A DNA stretch of 64,000 nucleotides from Dipteris shenzhenensis (Eukaryota > Polypodiophyta > Polypodiopsida > Gleicheniales): assembly GCA_047967505.1 (NCBI GenBank), contig CM106541.1, one strand, 5' to 3'. A program made the position numbers and the translations under genes. Below, piece after piece: positions 22,046 to 34,279 of this stretch (positions within the stretch are counted from its first letter, which is position 1; each line of letters begins with the position of its first letter). The notes below the pieces were generated by a model. It was not told the DNA's origin. It did not search any database and worked only from the letters and a program-made list of their open reading frames with translations.

Positions 22046-23697
22046 GCATGACTTCATAAAGTAGTAAATATTTACTATGCAGAGCTTTGTTCTCCCCCAC
22101 CATTTTCCCCTCTCCACTCCTTTAAAACATTATATCTTAAAATAAAAAAATTATTGGCAATTGTTTAAAAATGCTTAATATTTCTCTACTTTGGGACTCC
22201 TTTAAGTGTGTTTGTGTAAATTTCTTTTATGTTAAAATGGTTTATGCATATCACTTTTAATTCAAAACATCCATTATTAATTGCCAAAATTAAGGTATTT
22301 ACCTTTGGTGCAAACGATAAAATTCTATAATGCCTTCCCTTTAAATACCTTGCCTAACAACTCCCAAAACTACCCATTTGTAGTAGATTTGTATATAGCA
22401 CATAATACATTCTTTTGTTAGTTAATGATTCACGGATTATGTTAAAAAGATTTTTGATTAAAAACTCCCTTGTATTGGTCCCATTGTGGTGCTTAATAAG
22501 ACTTCCCCTCTCCCCTCTAGGTGGTTAATTTTTCATTCTTGTAGGGAATGTTTTAACCTTGCCCTAGAAGATTTAACAAAGTTTATTTGGACTATGGGAC
22601 ACTATGGAATTTATAAACCCCCACAACTAAACCTCAACCTTGCCAAATGCTAACCCCCTTCCTAAAGTATCCCCTAACATAACCTCCTCCTTAACCTACC
22701 CCTAATCAGCTAGCCACCACTGCCCCATGATCTTGTTTCCTATGTTGGTCGTTCTTAACCCCTACAAGAGCCTTTGGCACCTTATGTATAGAGCAAAACA
22801 CACACAATAGAACTGCGCCCTTAGCCTAATATTATAGCAATGGCCTCATTCTCCCAGGTCATTGATCTTCCTTATTGCTCATTATTCAGCTACCTTTCCT
22901 CTACGTGTCGCTGACTCCTCATGTACGCTTTTCCCTCACAGGTGGTCGACTACCCAGCTCTTCTACTTGCTCCGTGCTTCCCTCTTGATTTGACTCTTCA
23001 TTCTCCATGGAGTTCCAAGAAAATCGGTTGTCCACACTAATGCTTCCATGATTGCAATAAACTCTTTAACACCTTCAAACTATTGCATGGTGCTGTGTAC
23101 TAAAGTTTAGCTATAGCCACTCGCTGTGGCCTATGGCTTTGCCTCGCAGTTTGCCTCAGCCCCTTGTGTGCCTATCTACTTACATTGTTGTTGAAGTTGA
23201 TGTTCTCTTTGCAAGTATTTTGCTTGCAACTTGGCGATGATCAAGAAATGGGCTCTACACCCTCGCCTTTTGGCTCACCTTGTACTTTACGTAGTCTTGG
23301 CAGTTTTCCTCATAGTCTCTTGACAGTTATCTCGTGGTTTATTTCCTCTGCATGCACCACCGCCCATGTATGTGTGGTGTCAAGCTTTCTGCCTCCTTTA
23401 TATATTGCCTCCTACTGGCTTGGTTTACTAGTGAGAACTTAGGACTGTTCCTCACAACTCTATTCCTTTCTTTCGTTCATCCGCTTGCTGGCTCCCATGT
23501 TGGCATCATAACAAGCTTAGGTATTCTTGGTCGTCGGGACTCGTCCACCTTGATTCCTTCTTTTTCCAAGCTTTGGACTTGACTCTTTTACATGTGTGCA
23601 TGACTTATCAACTTAGGCGATAGATGCTGGTTTGTGACTTTCAAACGAGCTTGTGGTCTTCAACCTCTTCGTATTCTCTCTATGGCTCCATGAGTTG
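22045..23697. other. Gene-free interval between the two direct repeats
   Basis: No supported frame on either strand. The ORFs at 23164-23582 are unrecognised and lack splice or domain support. CCTAACATAACCTCC-type phrases at 22670-22710 recall the repeat start. Confidence 0.35.
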
Positions 23698-23960
23698 TAA
23701 CATAACCTTTTCTTGGATGGATGTAGGTAATAGTCCCCGACATTGGAATATGCCTCAATGTAGCTGCCAATGTGATCAAGTCTTTATTGCTTTGTTTGCT
23801 TATCTTCACCCAAATTGGGGGTTGTAACTTGTAAAGGCTTTCTACCTTATTATATTTCTCATTTTTCATTCTAAATGAGTTGCAAGAAGTCTTTTTACTT
23901 GTAATACTAGGTCCAAGACCACTACCTCTTCCTAAGGTGGTCTCCTATAAGCCTAACACA
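23698..23960 (+). repeat. 260-bp direct repeat, copy 2
   Basis: Second copy of the block at 21536-21803, with a few substitutions and short deletions. It starts TAACATAACC and ends GCCTAACACACA. Confidence 0.85.
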
Positions 23961-24063
23961 CATAGACACATACACACAATATCCTTTTTCATTTTGACCA
24001 TACTAATTACTTTTCTTCCCTTTATAATCCTTCGAAAACCCTTTTAAACTACCTTCCCCTCCC

Positions 24064-25350
<1,287 letters not shown>

Positions 25351-25916
25351 CCCCCACTCCCTACATAGTATTATAGCTATTGTAGGGCTAGCTGGCATTA
25401 CAAATCCCCAGGCTATAGAGAATGAAATTGTGTAGCCCTCTCTGCTTCAGCAAGCAAAAAAGGGATCTGTGCCAAGTAGGAAGAAGCATAGACTAGAGGG
25501 TAGCTTATGCATTCAAGCTTTGATGAAATTTGTGATACTACTCAATGTAAATAAAGAATATCATTTTCAAATTATTTTCTCTTCCCATTACAGAACATTG
25601 TTTCCTTTTCTATGTTAAGTAAAATTGAGTATTATTTCCTTTTGCATGTTCTATTATGATTTGATGTTTATTATTTCATTTTGCTATTGTATACATCATC
25701 AGAAAGTCTTTCATAAGTAAATTGAGAGTGCATATAAGTAAATTAATGGATTGCAAATACACTGAAAATAAATTTGAGATTGCACATACAAAGACAATTC
25801 TAAAAAAGACATTTTATTATATTGATGCCCGTAGGTAGAGTACAAGGTAAATGATCATAGGTAGAGTACAAGATAGATGCCTGTAGGTAGAGTACAAGGT
25901 GGAGCATACAAAATCC
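25351..25916. other. AT-rich DNA with a three-copy 30-bp repeat
   Basis: No gene. GTAGGTAGAGTACAAGGTA-like units occur three times at about 25830-25900 (the second starts ATAGGTAGAG). The interval lies just 3' of the histone-like pseudogene on the minus strand. Confidence 0.5.
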
Positions 25917-26738
25917 CTAAGTGGACTTGGGCTTCCTAAGACGTACAATAAATTGCATGTTTGCGACGATCATCGTGACCCTTTTCCTATGGCTGGTAGC
26001 CAGCTGGGTGTCATCCATGAGGTCTACTAGGTAGGCCTCAATTGCATGCTATAGCACAAGCAAGGCATCTTTAGAACTCTACGCCTATAAAACTAGGACG
26101 TTGGGCTAAGATCCTGCATGACCCTTACGAAGCTGGCCATTGAGATAAGAAGATCGATGGACTTCTGAAACATTTTGATCTCTTGAAGTGCCACCATCCT
26201 TGGCTTGAATTTGTACCACCTCACTGGAGGAGGGCCTCTTTGCCCTTAATGTGGAGGGCCTCTTCCTGGATGTTGAGGGCCTCTTTGACCTACACTTGGA
26301 GCTCGGGCACCTTTCCCCCATTGGCGTGGACCTTGATTGTCTATTCTTGCCTTGGTCCTCTACTCTGTCCTTCATTGTTTCTCTTCCTCATGCTCCTCCT
26401 CTATGCTCTTTGAGTCATCCGTCTCTATCAAAGGATTGTCTATTCTTGCCTTGGTCCTCTACCCTGTCCTTCGTTGTTCCTCTTCCTTATGCTCCTCCTT
26501 TGTGCTCTTTGAGTCATCTGTCTCTATCAAAGGATCTTCTTGTGCCTTCCTCTGTCCCTCCTCTCGTGCCTTCCTCTATCCCTCTTGCTCCCTGTTTGGC
26601 TTTCGGATTGGCAATTTCTCCTTCAACGGGGATCATCGAGGGGAGAGGGGGGGAGGCTATATCACTCTCTGTCTCTGAGTCTAGAGGTGGGTCTAGCTTT
26701 GCCAATCTTTGTGGTGCCTTGATCTTGGGCCTGGCCAT
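25917..26738 (-). pseudogene. Centromeric histone H3 (CENH3)-like pseudogene
   Basis: From ATG 26738 the minus strand begins MARPKIKAPQRL, like the MARTK start of H3/CENH3. After a long tail, another frame gives RWYKFKPRMVALQEIKMFQ and KSIDLLISMASFVRVMQDL (near 26222-26110), matching the H3 alpha-N helix. The ISMASFVRVM part resembles the plant CENH3 IPAASFIREV more than canonical IRKLPFQRLV. A third segment (26075-25920) gives SSKDALLVL, then AIEAYLVDLMDDTQLATSHR and KRVTMIVANMQFIVRLRK, the alpha-2/loop-2/alpha-3 part, ending at a stop at 25917. CENH3 replaces H3 in centromeric nucleosomes. Stops and at least two frameshifts make it a pseudogene. No introns are evident, so a processed copy is likely. 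The tail (about 170 codons) is much longer than usual. Confidence 0.8.
26339..26536 (-). repeat. 99-bp tandem duplication in the CENH3-like tail
   Basis: The block beginning GATTGTCTATTCTTGCCTTG at 26335 recurs at 26434, an offset of exactly 99 bp (33 codons). The copies are about 93% alike. A smaller repeat (GAGGGCCTCTT, three times) lies at 26228-26290. Confidence 0.88.
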
Positions 26739-26780
26739 GAGGGATGGAGAGAGTGTGTAAGAGAAAGGGTGATGGTGCAA

Positions 26781-27240
26781 GAGATAGGGTGGTAGTATTA
26801 AGTTTTCTCATGCTCACTACAAATTGAGACTAGAGAGGATGATGGCATCCCTAGAGAGGGCCTCATTTGCACCCTATGTGATCCATGAGAGATTGAGTTA
26901 AAGGAGAACTTTCATTTCATATGTTGTGTGTACTATCAGATATGATGATCTATGAAGTTGAGAGTCCTGTATCATCTGATGCATATCGTGTCTCAGCCAA
27001 TTCAATTCATGTCTCAGATGTAGATCCCTTGTAAGCATCTACATGTATGAGACCCTCATCCAATGCTACAATGTGTTCTATCTCATCCACTCCAGTTCCT
27101 CTCTTATTTGTATACCATGAACTAGGTCTACATGGCATGTCTCATCACTTCCTTTCTCATGTGTGGATTCTTGCACCTTAGGTCCCTCCAATGAAGTTGA
27201 ACCTTGTTCAATGACACCCTGAAGGTATTCAAGGATTATC
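26781..27240. other. No recognisable gene
   Basis: Short broken frames only; it may be the decayed C-terminal side of the minus-strand remnant at 27246-27695 (in one frame GPKVQESTHEKGSDE and similar). Confidence 0.3.
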
Positions 27241-27245
27241 TTTGA

Positions 27246-27695
27246 CTACATTTTTCTTGCTTCCTCAATGGGAAATTCCTCCCACACATGTTGGAGGATC
27301 TCCAATGCAAGAACCAATTCAGGAAATCTAGGTGCTTTTGGTGACAGCATCACAAAGTGCATTGCATCTTTCTTTAAAAGAAGAAACAATTTGTTGCTCA
27401 TTCTTGACTTTGTGTAAATTATCATTGTATTGCTATCTTTTTCAATTTTTATTCTTAGTAAGGTGCCCCCTTGAATCAAATTGCTCTTTGAGAAAGATAC
27501 ATCTCATGCCCGCTCATCTTTCTCCAACTCTTCCTTTGTCATCACTAGAATGAGATTTCCTTTGCTCAGTACCAATAACCATGCTTTCTTTGTTGTGTCA
27601 ACAACGGTCCAGTTTGTGAAGTCCTTTGGGGCATAAATTCTTCCATTGTATTTCAATGTCATACCATTGACAAATGCTGTAGCCTCAAGATCCAT
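27246..27695 (-). pseudogene. Unrecognised minus-strand coding remnant
   Basis: A frame starting ATG 27695 reads MDLEATAFVNGMTLKYNGR and YAPKDFTNWTVVDTTKKAW and stops at 27504. Directly downstream another frame continues NLIQGGTLLRIKIEKDSNTM and RFPELVLALEILQHVWEEF to 27246. The two abut with a frameshift, so I read them as one broken gene of at least 145 codons. Composition is that of a soluble mixed alpha/beta protein. I do not recognise the family. Confidence 0.4.
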
Positions 27696-28560
27696 CCTAT
27701 ATTAAAGCACAACAAAAATTTTAGGTATAAATAATATAATACTTTTGCATGAAAGCTACAATTACTTTGATAAATCAAAAGTACAATGAGTCCCGTTGAT
27801 ACACCTTAAGTTTTCATTCCTCCCAGTCATATAAGTGTCAATTTCATGCTTTGGGAATAGCCTAAAAGGCTTTACAAGGCTTAGATACATGCATAAATGT
27901 GAAAAAAAATAAGGATCTACAATGAATTCATGGATAGTGTAAAGTGAAATAAAGTACAATCGAATACAAATCTGAAGTCTGTCTAATATAAGTGCAATAT
28001 GCTCTATCAACTCCCACAACTGGTACAAATATAATCTGCTCTGTCCAGTCCCATAACTGATTCAATTATAATCTGTTCTGTGCATTGATACAACTTCCAA
28101 TCATCTTGAAAGTTTTAAAACCTTGATCGTTGCTTAAATGGTAGGGTTGTTATGAGTGTGAAACCAAATGTGAATGAATAGACTAACTCTGATTAGGAAC
28201 TAGTCAAGAAATTTTGAGCATGGCTTTGATTGGTTTCTTTGCAATTCTCTCCTCTAAGGACAAACTAATCTATGCTAATCTAGACTAGACTAACCGTCGA
28301 AGCGAAGAAAAGCAAGAAATAATTTCTTTTCCATTGTTCTTTTTAATATGCTTAGGTTGCAAGTTGAAAGCAAGAAATAATCTATTTTCCATTGTTCTTT
28401 TTAATATACTCAGGTTGCGAGTTTAAAAAAGATAAAATTTTTATTTACAAAAACTAATTTACTTAAAACTCATAAGAATTTAACATTCACATTAATAAGA
28501 AGTTAAAATCTTAATAAATTTAAATCACTTTATGAAAAATAATAAAATCTAAAATTTTAA
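27696..28560. other. No gene; small duplication
   Basis: AT-rich, with AAGCAAGAAATAAT...TCCATTGTTCTTTTTAATAT near 28308 repeated about 60 bp later (28368). AT content rises sharply toward the telomere-type block. Confidence 0.4.
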
Positions 28561-28564
28561 ATTG

Positions 28565-29185
28565 CCTCCAAACCCTAAACCCTAAACCCTAAACCCTAAC
28601 CCCTAACCCCCAAACCCGAAACCCAAACCCTCAAATCCTAAAACCTAACCCCCAAACCATAACCCCTAAACCCTTAAACCCAAACCCCTAAACCCTAAAC
28701 CCTAAACTCCAAACCCTAAATCAAAACTCCCAAACCCTAAACCCTAACCCCCAAACCCTAAAACCCTAAAACCTAACTCCCAAATCCTAAACCCTAAACC
28801 CAAACCTCCAAACCCAAAACCCTAAACCCTAAACCCAAACCCCCAAACCCTAAACCCTAAACCCAAAGTCCCAAACCCTAAACCCTAACCCCCAAACCCT
28901 CAAACTCCCAAATCTTAAACCCAAACCCCCAAACCCTAAACCCTAAACCCAAACCCCCAAACCTTAAATCCTAAACCCTAAACCCAAACCCTAAACCCTA
29001 ATCCCTAAACCCTAAACCCCAAAACCTAAACCCTAATCCCTAAACCCCAAATACTAACCCCCTAAACACTAACCCCAAACCCAAACCCTAAATTGTAAAC
29101 CCCTAACCCCAAACCCTAAGCCCTAAGTCCCAAACCCTAAACCCTAAACCCCCAATCCCCAAACCTTAATCCCAAATCTCGAAAC
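28565..29185 (+). repeat. Interstitial telomere-type repeat, degenerate (CCCTAAA)n
   Basis: About 620 bp of CCCTAAA and close variants (CCCTAAC, CCCCAAA, CCCAAAC) all in the same orientation, the plant-type telomere repeat. It opens with several perfect units near 28573-28600 and degenerates. Unique AT-rich DNA lies on both sides, so it is interstitial rather than a chromosome end in this window. Confidence 0.95.
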
Positions 29186-29627
29186 CCTTTTTTAATTCAA
29201 ATTCATTTAACTTAAAACTAATAAGAATTTAAAATTCATATTCATAAGAAGTTTAAATTTTGACAAAGTAAATTCTTATTAGTTTGAATCATAAAATTTG
29301 AAATATAAATAAATTTAATTTAACTTAAAGTTTATGAAAAAATATAAAAATTTAAACGTAAAATTAAGAAAATAAGACTTAAAATAATATATTAATTCTC
29401 CCTAAAAAGAAATAAATTAAACTAATAATATACTAATGTAAGTTAAACTACTTTTAAAAATTTTTTAAATGTGATAAATTTGAAATTATACTTTCTATAT
29501 TCCAACACAAAATGCATTTTTTTCTACTATATTCCAAAAATTTTAATTGAGCAATTAAACTAGTAAATTGAAAATGAAAGTGAAACTCATTTCGAATTTT
29601 TAAAAAAAGAAAATTTTAAAATTCAAG
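29186..29627. other. AT-rich spacer
   Basis: Very AT-rich DNA. AATTTAACTTAAAACTAATAAGAATTTAAAATTCA-like phrases just after the telomere block resemble those just before it (28440-28500), suggesting the block expanded within, or inserted into, AT-rich repeat DNA. No gene. Confidence 0.4.
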
Positions 29628-29915
29628 TTTCCACAAGTTTGCCTTTTCGCACACATTTGTCTTTTTCACACGTTTTAAGTTTCCACACGTTTGTCTTTTC
29701 AAACACAAGGTTGTCTTTTCACACAATTTTCAAGTTTCCACATGTTTGTCTTTTCAAACACAAGCATTCATAGTTTTAAAAAAGGTGGGAAATTTAAAAT
29801 TCAAGTTTCCACACGTTTCTCTTTTCAAACACCAAGGTTTATAGTTTTGTTTGTTTAAGTTTCGACTAAATCACACACCAAGGTAGATAGTTTTGTTTGT
29901 AAGTTTCCACACGTT
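29628..29915 (+). repeat. Degenerate repeat of CAAGTTTCCACACGTTTGTC units
   Basis: AAGTTTCCACACGTTTGTC/CTTTTCAAACACAAGG phrases recur at about 29628, 29677, 29729, 29801 and 29904, with irregular spacing. No coding signal. Confidence 0.7.
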
Positions 29916-30099
29916 TACATTCTCCTTCACTATCTCTCCTCTAATATCCCTCATTGATCATAGCTCCCACATCCCTCCATCAAAACATCTCTCCTTTATC
30001 CCTCCTTGATCGTCACCCACTCCTTTCTCCTCCTCATTGGCAAGATTTTCTATCTCTTTCATTCTTACTCTCTCTATCCCTCTCTCTCATACTTTCTCT

Positions 30100-30144
30100 T
30101 GCTCCCTCCCTCTCTAAATTTTCATCTCTCGTCTATCTCTCTCA

Positions 30145-30239
<95 letters not shown>

Positions 30240-30460
30240 GCGAGTATGCTTCTCTCTCTCTCATCTCCCCTCTCCCTCTCTATTTCTCTTCTCTCTCTCT
30301 CTCTTTCCTCTGCCGTCTCGTCTCTGTTTCCTCTCATCTTTATTTACTCTCTCTCCCCTCTTCTTTATTTCCCCTCTCTCTCTCTACCCTCCTCTCTGTT
30401 TCCTCTCTCTCTCATGTCGTCTACTCTTTAGCTTCATCTCTCTCGTCTCTCTCTCTCTCT

Positions 30461-30504
<44 letters not shown>

Positions 30505-30520
30505 TGCACTACCGCGGCAA
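30100..30520 (+). repeat. CT-rich microsatellite region
   Basis: (CT)n at about 30151-30236 and 30453-30500, separated by CTCTC-rich degenerate sequence. The long serine/leucine frames here are translations of the repeat and not proteins. Confidence 0.95.
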
Positions 30521-30683
30521 CGCGCCTCTCTTTCTCTTTTCTCTCCTCGAGGCAAGTTGGTGACCATAAGGAAGGAACGGTATGCTCAATGGTTGAGAGG
30601 ATGTATGATTAGAAGAGCTTTATTCTACCTTTCATACAAAAAGATAGTAATGCCTTGATAGGTCATAGCGCTCCACACTATTT

Positions 30684-31517
30684 TTGCTTTTTCTTAAAGG
30701 ATGAAAAACCAGTGATGCAGTGGCAACACTATTCTCTTGATACAAAATGGGAACCTAAAGAACCTTAGTCTCTCTTAACTTCAATCCCGAGCAAAGAAAT
30801 GCATCCAACATGGGCTCCTATAAAAGAATTCAGCGAGAAATCCAAAGGTGAAATAAAAGGCTTAAAAGCTTTTATTACATACAAAGAGAAAATGCTCCAG
30901 AGATTTCCTAATTGGAAGCCCTCTTGGAAGGAACACATACTTGTAATCAGCAAGACCTACCAATTGATAAAGGACCTTACAAAAATGCAAGAAGATGATA
31001 TTAAGGCAGAACGGCCTTTATTTTGGCCAAATGTTGGTAACGACTTGCGCCTAGCATGTGGTCTCTTTGAAAATGAGTTTGAATTGCTGCTCCCACATCC
31101 ATATTGTGGACCCAAGAAGAGAGAGTTTATGCCACAAATAGACATAGACATCCATTGTTTTGTTGCAGTGATGATGAACATGAGAACGTGAGGTTTTGGG
31201 TTGCAAAAGTAGTTGACGTGAGCATGGATGATCGAGGGAGAGCTACAACATTTATAATGGTATGGTATGAGCCAAGGGGTAGGAAGGAGAACCAAGATAA
31301 CAATACATTGTATAGTAGTTGTCTGATAAAGGAATGGGTCCCAAACCATGATGCAATTTCAAGACTTTCCACAGAGACAGCCATAGTATCTTGGAAATCA
31401 AGGTCAAAGAAAACAAAGAAGCACATGGGGTATGATGTAGAAAACAAAATAAAATTACCACAACCAATTATTTTGCAAATTACAAAGTTCATAAAGATGC
31501 TCCCCAAGAGGAAGTAG
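30684..31517 (+). pseudogene. Broken gene with a chromatin-reader-like region (possibly transposon-derived)
   Basis: Starting near 30684 the plus strand reads KDEKPVMQWQHYSLDTKWEP with one stop, then the open frame 30799-31191 (MHPTWAPIKEFSEKSKGEIK onward). After a frame change near 31180, possibly an unrecognised intron ending TTTTGTTGCAG, the frame to 31517 gives HENVRFWVAKVVDVSMDD and ATTFIMVWYEPRG. An FWVAKV...FIMVWYEP pattern is what BAH/Tudor/PWWP-type chromatin-binding folds look like, but I cannot assign one. Later residues are WVPNHDAISRLSTETAIVSW. Proteins of this style accompany DNA transposons in plants, so a TE origin is plausible. Confidence 0.45.
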
Positions 31518-32235
31518 AAGGAGATAGCACAAATGAAGAATGCCCATGATAACACCTTTCAAATATCGAGAAAGAGTGAAGGTGGTGGTGGTGGTCAGAG
31601 AGAGTGAATGAAGATGGCACCCAAGCGATAAGTGACGACAGAAAGGACATTTTAAACAAGCAAATCTTTGGATCACTCATGTCTGTGATGATAGAAAAGG
31701 ACATTCAAACAAGCAAATGTTTGGATCGCCCATTTGTACTAAACTCACTATAAAGGAAAAAATAAATTATTGAAAAGGCCACAGCAGATCCTTTGTACAA
31801 AGACTCATCCAGAGCAATATTTCTTGTAAAACTTCTGATAATGTAAAATTGCAAGCATAGCTATTGCTATTTTTTGGAGTACAAAATAGGCTTCCATCAT
31901 GTCTCATCTCTACATAAACCTTTTAATTTCTTGAATATTCAAGAGTGTTATAGTTTTGTGCATTGAAAGTAAAAAGAGTCTTGCAGGCCTCTTATGTATA
32001 CATTTTTTAAATTTTGTGAATCCTCAATAGCATGGTTTTTCATGGATTTAAACTAATAACTCGGATTTTTTAATTTAAGAATACGATTCTTATAAACAAG
32101 AAATACAAATTTAGGATTTAATAGTAGTTTTTCATTATTAGTGCAACATTGTAGAGAGATATTTTGAAATGTATTATGTGGAAATGACAGTGCCAAAAAG
32201 TAAACTTTTGATTCTCGAATGACATTTTCATAAGG
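31518..32235. other. No recognisable gene
   Basis: AT-rich. The phrase GACATT(TT)AAACAAGCAAAT(C/G)TTTGGATC occurs twice, near 31648 and 31700. No other structure was seen. Confidence 0.4.
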
Positions 32236-32239
32236 TAAA

Positions 32240-32434
32240 CTTTTCATTTGGGAAGGATTTTAAGGAATACTCCAAAAGTAGACATCTAAGTCCAAAATTA
32301 ATGAAATAAGTGTTGCTTCTAAATCCTAGAGATGATAGCCCATCTCTCCACTTTCACCATAACCCAGAAAGATGCATTTCCTAGATTTAGGATCTAGCTT
32401 CTTCCGAAGCTCTTTTGGCACATGTGCATATGCC
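32240..32434 (-). pseudogene. Copia element 2 (minus), integrase C-terminal piece, distal half
   Basis: The minus strand reads HVPKELRKKLDPKSRKCIFL followed by GYGESGEMGYHL, the end of a copia integrase. It is the continuation of the piece at 38223-38475. Joined across the inserted copia element 3 and one copy of its TSD, the frame is continuous (FGCEA directly before YAHVPKE). Lower coordinates degrade beyond recognition. Confidence 0.85.
32430..32434 (+). repeat. 5-bp target-site duplication, left (ATGCC)
   Basis: ATGCC immediately before the 5' LTR equals ATGCC at 38223-38227 immediately after the 3' LTR. A 5-bp duplication is normal for copia integrase. Confidence 0.95.
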
Positions 32435-32785
32435 TGTTGAGATATCGAGCTCACTCGTGATATGGCAAGGTGACCATTGTGCATTTATGTCACCAACTTG
32501 TTAACTACAGATGCGGTTGGTACACCACCCATGAATAATAGCTGGATGACAGCTATCCTTATGTACTCTAGTTCGTGGCTCAGTTAGTATGCCACCTTAG
32601 TTAGCTGAGTTTGGTTTGAGACCCACATATAGGGTTCTCCTATTTCTTTGTACGAGAGTTCTTTTGGCTTTCACAACTAAGAAGAGGACAACTGTTTTTA
32701 GCCTCCACCTTTGTGTGTATTCCCCCATTGTGTATGTGAGAAAGCCACAAGTGAGCTTCCTTCCTTCTCTCCCACTATCTTCACA
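32435..32785 (+). repeat. 5' LTR of copia element 3
   Basis: TG...CA termini, 351 bp. A CACATATAGGG motif near 32624 could serve as TATA element. The LTR should contain promoter and polyadenylation signals. Confidence 0.97.
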
Positions 32786-32798
32786 TGGTATCAGAGCC
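32786..32798 (+). other. Primer-binding site, initiator tRNA-Met type
   Basis: TGGTATCAGAGCC directly follows the LTR and is the classical plant copia primer site complementary to the 3' end of initiator tRNA-Met. Confidence 0.95.
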
Positions 32799-33326
32799 TG
32801 GTTCGTGGTAAGGAGCTCAAGAAAGCAAACCAAGTTCGCGGTGTCCTGGTAAGAGGACCAGTGTTGCTTTCCTTTTTCGAGTTTGGGAGCAAATCTCTAC
32901 AGGTAGCACAGCCGGAAGTGTAAGAGTGCACTGTTTCAAATTGAGACACCCTTCGCAGTGTGGCGAGAGGGTAGTATATGCTGCGGGCAAGGGCAAAGCC
33001 CTTGGTTACTATTTTTCGGATTCGAGGCCATTTCGGGGCCCATTTTGAAGGCGGAAGTTCTTCATAGGCACTCAAAAAAAGACCCTATTTTTGTTGTGCG
33101 ACCACTGCTCTGCAGGTCAATAAAAAGTTACCGTAGAAATTGCATCGTATGCCTGTGCGTAGAGATATTGGGAGTTACAAAATCATCCTTATTGCCTGTT
33201 CATGTAAAATCGTCACTAGGAAGTGACTGTGTGGTCAAATACCACTTTCGTTAGTTTTGCAAATTTGCCTGTGTGAGGCAAAAGCTGTGTTTTTTGCAAT
33301 GACAGAATTTTTTGCAGTGTTTTGTA

Positions 33327-34195
33327 ATGGCGTCTGATTCTCTATCACAGATTGTCACTGAAAAGCTTGACAAGAACAACTTCCAAGCATGGAAGTTTAG
33401 AATGACAATTTTCCTTATGGGAAAAGGCTATTGGGAGTTCATTACAGGAAATGAAGAAGAACCAGTTCTTCCTAATGTTCCCAATCAACAGGAAATGCAG
33501 GCATTTAAAGGATGGCATGAGAGAGCCAGAAAAGTTATGTATTGGCTGTCTATCAGTATTTCGGATTCTATGATTGTGCATATTCAGGATGCAAGTACGC
33601 CAAAGGAGGCATGGGATACTTTGGCAAAAATGTACATCACAAATACGCAAGCCAGGAAAATGCAGCTCAAGCAGGAGTTGCACAATGTGCAGAGCGAAAA
33701 TATAAGCATCAATGACTACCACATGAAGGTGAAGAAAATTGCAGATGCACTTGCTTCCATTGGGTCACCAATGGAAGATGATGATTTAGTTTTTGTGACC
33801 TTGAATGGCCTAGGAAAGGATTATGCACAGTTCTGGACATCCATTGCCATCCGTGAAAAATTTCCTGATTTTGAGGAGTTGTTTGCTCTTCTAATTTCTG
33901 AAGAGCAGAGAAATGGTGGTGCATCTTCTTCAGGAGGAACTTCAAAAGAAATTACTCAAATGCTGGAAGAGGTAGAGGCAGAGGTAGAGGAGGCCGATCT
34001 GGAGGCCATGGTAGCAATCAGATTATGCAACAAACTCAAGAAAACCAATCCTATGGAGGAGGACATGGTAACTCTAGAGGCAAGGGGAGCCAAAGATGCC
34101 GTGGTGGATGGCAGAGAGGTCAAAATGCAAACAGCAATGTTGAATGCTACTATTGTGGTAAAATGGGTCATATGGCTAAATACTGCTACAAAAAG
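33327..34195 (+). pseudogene. Copia element 3 gag (nucleocapsid precursor)
   Basis: ATG 33327 starts MASDSLSQIVTEKLDKNNFQ; the core contains AWKFRMTIFLMGKGYWEFI and WDTLAKMYITNTQARKMQLK, the UBN2/retrotransposon gag pattern. A frameshift near 33960 precedes a Gly/Arg-rich stretch and a CCHC zinc knuckle CYYCGKMGHMAKYC (34145-34186). Gag packages the RNA into virus-like particles in the cytoplasm. A stop follows the knuckle (34195), so pol would not be read without repair of the frame. Confidence 0.93.
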
Positions 34196-34279
34196 TAGAA
34201 TGATATCATGAATGGAAAATTGCAGCAAGGGAATTATGCATCTTCTAGTAGATAGGGTGATGACAGAAATGAGCATCAC

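Noticed and set aside
26106-26375. Minus-strand Lys/Arg/Ser-rich ORF taken on its own
   Set aside because: It is one frame of the CENH3-like pseudogene; the histone-fold signal is in the neighbouring frame, so I did not annotate it as a separate protein.
26251-26760. 169-residue plus-strand ORF (and overlapping ones)
   Set aside because: Antisense shadow of the CENH3-like tail; its length comes from the in-frame 99-bp duplication.
28565-29185. Chromosome end
   Set aside because: Non-telomeric DNA continues for tens of kilobases on both sides and the repeats are degenerate.
29954-30658. 234-residue Ser/Leu-rich open frame
   Set aside because: It is the translation of CT microsatellite and CT-rich DNA in a frame that happens to lack stops; the other two frames are open too.
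32786-32798. tRNA gene
   Set aside because: Only the 13 bases complementary to the tRNA 3' end are present, directly after an LTR; it is a primer-binding site.
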